Of a stretch of DNA of 36,734 nucleotides, positions 32,046 through 36,734 are shown piece by piece. Each line of letters starts with the position of its first letter. Position 1 is the stretch's first letter. This stretch comes from Thermocladium sp. UBA166. GTDB taxonomy: Archaea > Thermoproteota > Thermoprotei > Thermoproteales > Thermocladiaceae. A program made the position numbers and the translations under genes. Under the pieces are notes generated by a model, which saw nothing but the letters and a program-made list of their open reading frames with translations, was not told where the DNA came from and ran no database searches. The stretch lies in NCBI GenBank assembly GCA_002508315.1, contig DAHE01000028.1:18191-54924 (forward strand), read 5' to 3'.

Positions 32046-32053
32046 TTTATAAC
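32046..32053 (+). promoter_or_regulatory. TATA box of the PEBP gene
   Basis: TTTATAAC is centred 25-26 bases before the ATG at 32075, in the short region divergent from lysS. Confidence 0.6.
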
Positions 32054-32074
32054 GATTGACGCAAATCACCCCAC

Positions 32075-32536
32075 ATGGATCTCTGGAGCCCAGCTTTCAA
32101 GAACGGGGAAATGATACCGGTTAAGTTCACGTGTGATGGAGAAGATATATCCATGCCATTGTCGTGGAATGGCGCACCTGGCGGGGTTAAATCATTCGCA
32201 TTAATAATGGATGACCCTGACGCACCGATGCAAGTATTCACGCATTGGGTTCTCTATAATATCCCCCCCACGCTAACCTCCCTGCCCGAGGGCATCAGTA
32301 AGGAACGGGAGGTGCCGCAGGGATTGCAGGGAATCAACGATTTCGGCGAGGTAGGATACGGTGGTCCCTGCCCTCCACGGACTCACCAACCTCATAGGTA
32401 CTTCATAAGGTTGTACGCCCTGGATTCCGCGCTTCAATTAAGAGGGGGCGCGCGGGTCGGGGATGTTAGGCGATCCATGGAGGGGCACGTAATGGCATCC
32501 GCGGAGTTGATGGGGAGATATGGCAGGAAGAGATAG
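32075..32536 (+). CDS. PEBP family protein (YbhB/YbcL type)
   Basis: The 153-residue protein belongs to the phosphatidylethanolamine-binding / Raf-kinase-inhibitor-like family. It shows the family's two anion-pocket motifs, MDDPDAP with THWVLYNIP and GYGGPCPPRTHQPHRYFIRLYALD. Prokaryotic members are small cytoplasmic proteins of uncertain function; sequence gives no ligand. It has its own promoter, and its 3' end overlaps the next gene (DUF123) by 17 bases, so they are co-transcribed. Confidence 0.92.
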   Translation: MDLWSPAFKNGEMIPVKFTCDGEDISMPLSWNGAPGGVKSFALIMDDPDAPMQVFTHWVLYNIPPTLTSLPEGISKEREVPQGLQGINDFGEVGYGGPCPPRTHQPHRYFIRLYALDSALQLRGGARVGDVRRSMEGHVMASAELMGRYGRKR

Positions 32537-32939
32537 GGGCATCTATGCATTGGAAATAGAGCTTCAGGGGCCCCTCTACATGCTGGGACTCGAATTAGGT
32601 CGAGGAATTTACCTATACGTTGGCCGAGCCATGAATGGATTACCAGTTAGGTTGAGCAGGTATATGAAGCCCATAACAAGGCCGCACTGGCACGTGGACT
32701 GGCTATTAATGAATGGAAGGCTGCTTGAGGTTGCATCAGCATTGACTAATGATCCTGGAATGGAGCATGAGTTGGCTTGCTTACTGGCCTCCGCTCATGA
32801 ATACGTGCCGCGGTTCGGGTCATCTGATGATGATTGCCCCTCCCATTTATTCAAGGGCGAGATCGATGATGCCGTGAACGCCATGAAGAGATTAGGGCTG
32901 GAGCCGCGCGTTTATAGAGTGCAGGGCTGGCAGCAATGA
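32520..32939 (+). CDS. DUF123 protein (GIY-YIG-like)
   Basis: The 139-residue protein matches DUF123, a compact domain related to GIY-YIG nucleases. In archaea it is found alone or fused to endonuclease III. The markers are GIYALEIEL near the start, GIYLYVGRAMNGLPVRLSRY (the GIY-YIG-like strand pair), HWHVDWLL, HELACLLA and the C-terminal FGSSDDDCPSHLF. A nucleic-acid role is presumed, not shown. The ATG at 32520 overlaps the end of the PEBP gene in another frame, so translation is probably coupled. Confidence 0.88.
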   Translation: MAGRDRGIYALEIELQGPLYMLGLELGRGIYLYVGRAMNGLPVRLSRYMKPITRPHWHVDWLLMNGRLLEVASALTNDPGMEHELACLLASAHEYVPRFGSSDDDCPSHLFKGEIDDAVNAMKRLGLEPRVYRVQGWQQ

Positions 32940-33101
32940 AAGCCATTTTCAAGGCGGTAGTTCAACCAGAATTCGAATAATAAAGGGAAATCACTGAAGC
33001 TAGTGGGCGACTTGGCCAAGTTCCATGATTGATTGTCGTTAATAGAGGCAGCCGTTCTTTAATGGAAGGCTTTCAATGACGCCGCAAGCAAGTATTATGA
33101 A

Positions 33102-33143
33102 GAGAGTATTCGGCAGTGCTAATGCCCAGCAAGCAATACTCTC
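33102..33143. other. Stem-loop: 9-bp perfect inverted repeat
   Basis: GAGAGTATT (33102-33110) and AATACTCTC (33135-33143) are perfect complements around 24 bases that can themselves form a GGC/GCC inner hairpin. It lies between the convergent ends of the DUF123 gene and the gene at 33164, so it may be a 3'-end structure or a small structured RNA. There is no downstream T run of the terminator kind on either side. Confidence 0.5.
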
Positions 33144-33163
33144 ACCCAAGGGTGGGGAGGGGA

Positions 33164-33757
33164 TTAGATGAGCTCGCGGTACGTGAATGCATACCTACTC
33201 CCCGCCACCTCGCTCAGCTCCACGCCAAATGCCCTGCCAAGCGCTGTGTTTAAGGTGCCGTTTATCAAACCCAATGTGAATTGCGCGCCCATTGCCGCAT
33301 CAAATGGATTGACCAGATAAATCCTGGAGAAGCCTTGCGGTGCGCTGTATTCATCGAAGTAGCCCATTGCCCATGCCATATCCATCATAAGCTCGACGGC
33401 ATTATAGCCGCCTTGAGCCATAGATAGGCTGTCCAACATTGATGAAGCATAGTCGAACCCGATCCTAAATAACGCATGGCTTGAGTACACATCGCCTAAT
33501 CTCCTGGACAATGCGTTCACAAGGCTTCCCCTGCCAAGCGCTATTATGTCCATGTTATCCTGAATTGGCCTTGCGTATGCCACCTCAGGCATTCCGATCA
33601 CGGCGTTGATCGCCGCCGAGGCGTCCCCCTCCACTTCAACCAGGGCCGCCCGTCCCCTTCTTACTATCTGGAGCAGTACCGTGGATCTCGATAACGCGTT
33701 CACGAGTCCGATTAGATTGATTTTGTCGTTCCGTAGCTTGACTAGAATGAATGCCAT
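33164..33757 (-). CDS. Unknown protein, possible V4R-like domain
   Basis: The protein of about 197 residues has two parts. The first 75 residues form an alternating strand/helix pattern (MAFILVKLRNDK, LLQIVRRGRAALVEVEG, AVIGMPEVAYARPI) that looks like an ACT/Lrp-ligand-type half. A second part (about 85-197) has SSHALFRIGFDYASSMLDSL, EYSAPQGFSRIYLVNPFDAAMGAQFTLGLINGTLNTALGRAFG and AFTYREL, reminiscent of V4R (4-vinyl reductase) small-molecule-binding domains. The resemblance is by eye and weak. The usual Cys of metal-binding V4R domains is not seen. The ATG at 33757 is preferred over the TTG at 33778 because AT-rich TATA-like sequence (33777-33786) is upstream of it. Divergent from mqnE. Confidence 0.5.
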   Translation of the reverse strand: MAFILVKLRNDKINLIGLVNALSRSTVLLQIVRRGRAALVEVEGDASAAINAVIGMPEVAYARPIQDNMDIIALGRGSLVNALSRRLGDVYSSHALFRIGFDYASSMLDSLSMAQGGYNAVELMMDMAWAMGYFDEYSAPQGFSRIYLVNPFDAAMGAQFTLGLINGTLNTALGRAFGVELSEVAGSRYAFTYRELI

Positions 33758-33901
33758 GAAGCGATTATCATTGTTCAAAATAAAAAGCTAATTCGAATTA
33801 TTAACTCGCATTAATTCACGTGCCTGCTATGAATAACATACGGCATAGTCATCGATTTATGATCTATGCACCCCATCTAGTCTATCACTCGTAGAAGTTA
33901 A

Positions 33902-33911
33902 AGTTTTAAGA
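33902..33911 (+). promoter_or_regulatory. TATA box of mqnE-mqnA
   Basis: AGTTTTAAGA is centred about 26-27 bases before the ATG at 33933. A GTGAGGGGG stretch (33918-33926) could also act as a ribosome binding site if a short leader exists. Confidence 0.6.
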
Positions 33912-33932
33912 GAGAAGTGAGGGGGTTGTTTC

Positions 33933-35072
33933 ATGTTTGATCCTCCTCGTTGGTTGGAGGAGTTAACTAAGGGTTCAAGGCCCTTGGAGAAGGCAATACA
34001 TGGGGATAGATTAGGTGTGACAGACGTGGAGGGTCTCCTTAACGCTCCCTTTCATTCCCTAGTTGCCGCCGCGGATTACTACGCTAGGTCAGTTAAGGGC
34101 AATAGGGGCAGCTTCATTAGGAACATATATGTTACATACACGAATATATGCGTCACCAATTGCACGTTCTGCGCGTTCTATGCGAGGCCAGGGAGCGAGA
34201 GGGGGTACTTGATTGAGCCTAGGAAAATGGCTGCGCTGGTTGGGAAGGCTTGGAGGGATCTAGGCATCGCGGAGGTTCACATGGTTGGAGGAAACAATCC
34301 AAGCGTAGGGCTTGATTATTACGAGGAATTGATAAAAAGCATAAAAGAGGCCGCTCCAAAAGCTTCCCTGAAGGCATTCACGGCGGAGGAGGTATGGTTC
34401 ATATCGAAAACGACGGGCAACAGCGTGCGGGAAGTGCTTCAGCGGTTCAAGGAGTTGGGGTTAGATGCTATGCCGGGGGGCGGGACCGAGATACTGGACG
34501 AGGAGATACAGAGGAGGATAGCCCCATTAAAGGCAAGCCCGGAGGAATACCTATCGGTTCAGGAGGAGGCGCACAGACTCGGGATAAAGACCAATTCAAT
34601 AATGATGTATGGACACATAGAGGAACCGATACACATAGCGCGTCATATAAATAGGTTGGCGGAGCTCCAAAGAAGGGCGCCGGGCTTGGTTTCCTTCATA
34701 CCCGTCAGGTTCAATCCGGGAAACACTCCCCTGGGCAAGCTGTCGGCCGGCAAGGCAAGGCTCGATGGGCAGTACGACTTGAGGATAATAGCGGCGTCTC
34801 GGCTTGCATTGCTTGGGTTGGTTGACAATATAGTGGCTTACTGGGTATCAATGGGGGACAAATTAGCGCAGGCTGCGCTGTCCCATGGAGCAAATGATTT
34901 GGGCGGCACGTTCTATAATGAGGCGGTGATATCGGCGGCCAGCGGCAGGGAAAGCGCTGGGAAGAGGGCTGATGAGCTGGCTTACATGCTCAAGACGGCT
35001 GGTTGGGAACCATACGAGCGGGACACGATTTATGAGAAATACTATAGGGCCGGCGATCAGGTTGCCCATTAA
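33933..35072 (+). CDS. mqnE: Aminofutalosine synthase (MqnE)
   Basis: This radical SAM enzyme joins the enolpyruvyl benzoate product of MqnA to SAM's adenosyl group, giving 6-amino-6-deoxyfutalosine. The 379-residue protein has the cluster motif at C73/C77/C80 in TYTNICVTNCTFCAFYARPGS. MqnE-type blocks follow: EVHMVGGNNPSVGLDYYEELI, LKAFTAEEVWFISKTTG, GLDAMPGGGTEIL, SIMMYGHIEEP and FIPVRFNPGNTPLG. The VGGNNPS block and KAFTAEE separate it from MqnC (6763-7905). It overlaps mqnA by about 11 bases, so the two act in order and are coupled. Menaquinone is the likely end product. Confidence 0.88.
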   Translation: MFDPPRWLEELTKGSRPLEKAIHGDRLGVTDVEGLLNAPFHSLVAAADYYARSVKGNRGSFIRNIYVTYTNICVTNCTFCAFYARPGSERGYLIEPRKMAALVGKAWRDLGIAEVHMVGGNNPSVGLDYYEELIKSIKEAAPKASLKAFTAEEVWFISKTTGNSVREVLQRFKELGLDAMPGGGTEILDEEIQRRIAPLKASPEEYLSVQEEAHRLGIKTNSIMMYGHIEEPIHIARHINRLAELQRRAPGLVSFIPVRFNPGNTPLGKLSAGKARLDGQYDLRIIAASRLALLGLVDNIVAYWVSMGDKLAQAALSHGANDLGGTFYNEAVISAASGRESAGKRADELAYMLKTAGWEPYERDTIYEKYYRAGDQVAH

Positions 35073-35784
35073 GTACGCCGTCCCTCCCTACAGGTACGCG
35101 GCCCCCCTCAAGCGATCCCTCGTGGATTCCGGCATTCAGGTAGTGACATCGCTGCCGCCCGATGCGCATGCATTGATAAGCAATGGAATTATAACGGCGG
35201 GCCTGGTTCCCATACGTATGTTGATTGACGGAAAGTTAAGGCCAGCGCCGGGCCCCATGGTATACAGCGAGGCTGAGACAATGAGCGTTCTCGTGGTATC
35301 AAGGGACCCAGTCCAGCTCAGGGAGTGCGGCTCCATCGCTGCCTCCCCTGAGAGCCGATCAGCTGTGGCATACTTGGGCATAGCCATGGACAGGACCGGA
35401 ATTAAATCTAGGGTAGTTGCCGGATTCAGCCCCGATGCTGGCCTTCTCCTTTCCATTCATAAATGCGCATTAGTGCTTGGAGACGAGGCGCTTAAGGCGC
35501 GTACATCATTTCACGTGGTGGCGGACGTGGGCGAGCTGGTGAACGATGTATTGGGAATAAATCCCGTCTATGCAGCCACCGGCGCCAGGGATGCATCGAT
35601 TGACCTAGGCCACGTTAAGCCAATCCCCCTGGATGAGGATGCGACAGAGACATCCAGAATAACAGGGATAAGCCTGGACGAGGCTAGGAGGTATCACGAA
35701 TTGATAAGATTGGAATACAATGAGGCTAAGCTAAGCACCGCCTTGAAGACGCTGACCGAGCTCCTCAATGAAAGCCCGAAATGA
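35062..35784 (+). CDS. mqnA: Chorismate dehydratase (MqnA)
   Basis: First enzyme of the futalosine pathway; it dehydrates chorismate to 3-[(1-carboxyvinyl)oxy]benzoate. It belongs to the periplasmic-binding-protein-like MqnA/MqnD fold. The start chosen is the TTG at 35062, which gives MPIKYAVPPYRYAAPL, the usual opening of MqnA (short strand, then NAAPL-like). Later blocks are AGLVPIRMLIDG, AETMSVLVVSRDPVQLRE, LVLGDEALKA and DVGELVNDVLG. Other starts (ATG at 35032 or farther upstream) would add residues unlike the family. It overlaps the end of mqnE. At 240 residues it is slightly short. Confidence 0.8.
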   Translation: MPIKYAVPPYRYAAPLKRSLVDSGIQVVTSLPPDAHALISNGIITAGLVPIRMLIDGKLRPAPGPMVYSEAETMSVLVVSRDPVQLRECGSIAASPESRSAVAYLGIAMDRTGIKSRVVAGFSPDAGLLLSIHKCALVLGDEALKARTSFHVVADVGELVNDVLGINPVYAATGARDASIDLGHVKPIPLDEDATETSRITGISLDEARRYHELIRLEYNEAKLSTALKTLTELLNESPK

Positions 35785-35884
35785 GCTGTAATTAGTTGAT
35801 ATTACATTATTACTTGGGAATTACCTTCGCTAAAAACAGCGCAATGATGCTAGTTTAAATTTCAATTAAATAAAATAAAAATTC

Positions 35885-35917
35885 ACGCCACGGAGGACGG
35901 AACCAGGGCTGTGGCGT
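35885..35917. promoter_or_regulatory. Inverted repeat just upstream of the mqnD promoter
   Basis: ACGCCAC (35885-35891) and GTGGCGT (35911-35917) are perfect 7-base inverted repeats spaced by 19 bases. They end 5 bases before the likely TATA box of mqnD (ATTTTTAAC, 35922-35930). A dimeric regulator site or a 3'-end stem for mqnA are both possible. Confidence 0.4.
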
Positions 35918-35950
35918 AATCATTTTTAACTCCTCCAATCTACTTTAGGC

Positions 35951-36734
35951 ATGAGCAGACTTATCATAGCTCACACACCTGATCCGGACGATGCCTATAT
36001 GTTCTATGGAATAGCTAGCGGCGCGGTGTCGGTGCCAGGCTTCGAGGGGGTAGAGCAGGTGGTGGAGGACATAGAGACCCTCAATAAGAAGGTAATAGGG
36101 GGATGGAACGTCGATGTTACTGCCATGAGTGCGCATGGATTTGCATACGTCATTGATAAGTTCTACCTGCTTAGGACTGGGGTTAGCATGGGGGAGGGGT
36201 ATGGACCCATGGTTGTGGCCAAGCGAAAAATCGGATTGAGGGGTCTCAAGGTAGCGGTTCCAGGCGAGTACACGACTGCCCGGCTATTGCTTAGGCTGGC
36301 CACGGGGGGAGGGTACACGGAGGTTTTCGCTAGGTTCGATTTAATACCCGACATGGTATTGAGGGGGGAAGTGGACGCTGGCCTGCTCATACATGATGCA
36401 CAGCTTACATATAGCGACATGGGGCTGGTCAATATCTTGGACTTATGGGATTGGTGGAGAAGTGAGTCGAATGGGTTACCGATGCCGCTGGGGGTCGACG
36501 TGGTGAACAAGAGATTGGGTAGGGAGGCTGCATTGCGTATCAGGAATGCGCTTCAGGAGAGCATACGGTATGCATGGAGCCATGAGGAGGAGGCGCTAAG
36601 GTATGCATCCAAGTTCTCCAGAAGCGGCAAGAAAATAGGCGAGTTCGTTAAGATGTACGTTAACCAGAGAACACTCGATATGGGAGAGGAGGGGATTAGG
36701 GCTCATCAATTGCTGCTCAAGATGGCATTTGAGG
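35951..36734 (+). CDS. mqnD: 1,4-dihydroxy-6-naphthoate synthase (MqnD), 3' end cut by window
   Basis: The frame is open from the ATG at 35951 to the end of the window (261 full codons, no stop), so the gene is incomplete here. The start MSRLIIAHTPDPDDAYMFYG is typical of MqnD (SPDPDDAFMF-like). Later blocks are VDVTAMSAHGFAYV, EGYGPMVVAKR, VPGEYTTARLLLRL, EVDAGLLIHDAQLTY and LPMPLGVDVVNKRLG, the last with the GLPLGV-type pattern of the family. The enzyme forms 1,4-dihydroxy-6-naphthoate from the cyclic product of MqnC. A TATA-like ATTTTTAAC is centred 25 bases before the start. It belongs with mqnE-mqnA upstream but has its own promoter. Confidence 0.88.
   Translation, partial: MSRLIIAHTPDPDDAYMFYGIASGAVSVPGFEGVEQVVEDIETLNKKVIGGWNVDVTAMSAHGFAYVIDKFYLLRTGVSMGEGYGPMVVAKRKIGLRGLKVAVPGEYTTARLLLRLATGGGYTEVFARFDLIPDMVLRGEVDAGLLIHDAQLTYSDMGLVNILDLWDWWRSESNGLPMPLGVDVVNKRLGREAALRIRNALQESIRYAWSHEEEALRYASKFSRSGKKIGEFVKMYVNQRTLDMGEEGIRAHQLLLKMAFE

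Overview
The window looks like a chromosomal segment of a thermophilic crenarchaeon of the order Thermoproteales (Vulcanisaeta/Caldivirga/Thermocladium-like; this placement is inference). Several things point there. Arginine is written mostly as AGG. Nearly every gene or operon has a T/A-rich TATA box centred about 25-27 bases before its start codon, the signature of leaderless transcripts. The gene content is archaeal: uL14, class II LysRS, Thg1-like protein, GH57, Agl3-type sulfoquinovose synthase and a GAT-QueC fusion. There are C/D-box sRNAs, one of which carries a guide that matches the tRNA T-loop for Cm56, a job known to be done by an sRNA in Pyrobaculum. No rRNA, tRNA or CRISPR array was found.

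Layout. 1-3.2 kb: galT, a non-coding stretch with degenerate transposon-end-like palindromes, a class III aminotransferase and a 72-residue protein. 3.3-6.0 kb: a complete ECF transporter operon (S, A, A', T) whose S component resembles RibU. 6.0-8.3 kb: a sulfite-oxidase-fold molybdoenzyme and a Rieske protein on the minus strand around mqnC. 8.4-11.5 kb: proC and a methyltransferase, convergent with a GH57 glycosidase. 11.6-14.8 kb: a surface-glycan module (agl3, polytopic membrane protein, GT4 glycosyltransferase). 14.8-18.5 kb: GAT-QueC (archaeosine), an isoaspartyl peptidase/asparaginase, a Thg1-like protein and a coupled unknown. 18.6-21.2 kb: acetate use (acetyl-CoA synthetase and a SatP-type transporter). 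21.3-23.2 kb: argS. 23.4-27.1 kb: two secreted N-glycosylation-rich proteins around a membrane-anchored winged-helix regulator. 27.2-29.7 kb: rpl14, two C/D sRNAs, a small membrane protein and a Cas4-like nuclease bracketed by two identical 34-bp direct repeats. 29.7-33.8 kb: a small hydrolase, lysS, PEBP, DUF123 and a possible V4R protein. 33.9 kb to the end: mqnE-mqnA and mqnD, the last running off the window.

How it fits together. mqnC, mqnE, mqnA and mqnD give most of the futalosine route to menaquinone. Together with the molybdoenzyme and the Rieske protein they suggest a quinone-based respiratory metabolism. The glycan module probably decorates the S-layer and secreted proteins. Several loci serve tRNA and rRNA: GAT-QueC, Thg1, ArgRS, LysRS, uL14 and the two sRNAs. 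The most notable items are the Cm56 guide sRNA, the second sRNA whose two guides appear to fit neighbouring sites in 23S rRNA, the repeat-bracketed Cas4-like gene, and the regulator that joins an outside domain to a cytoplasmic winged helix.
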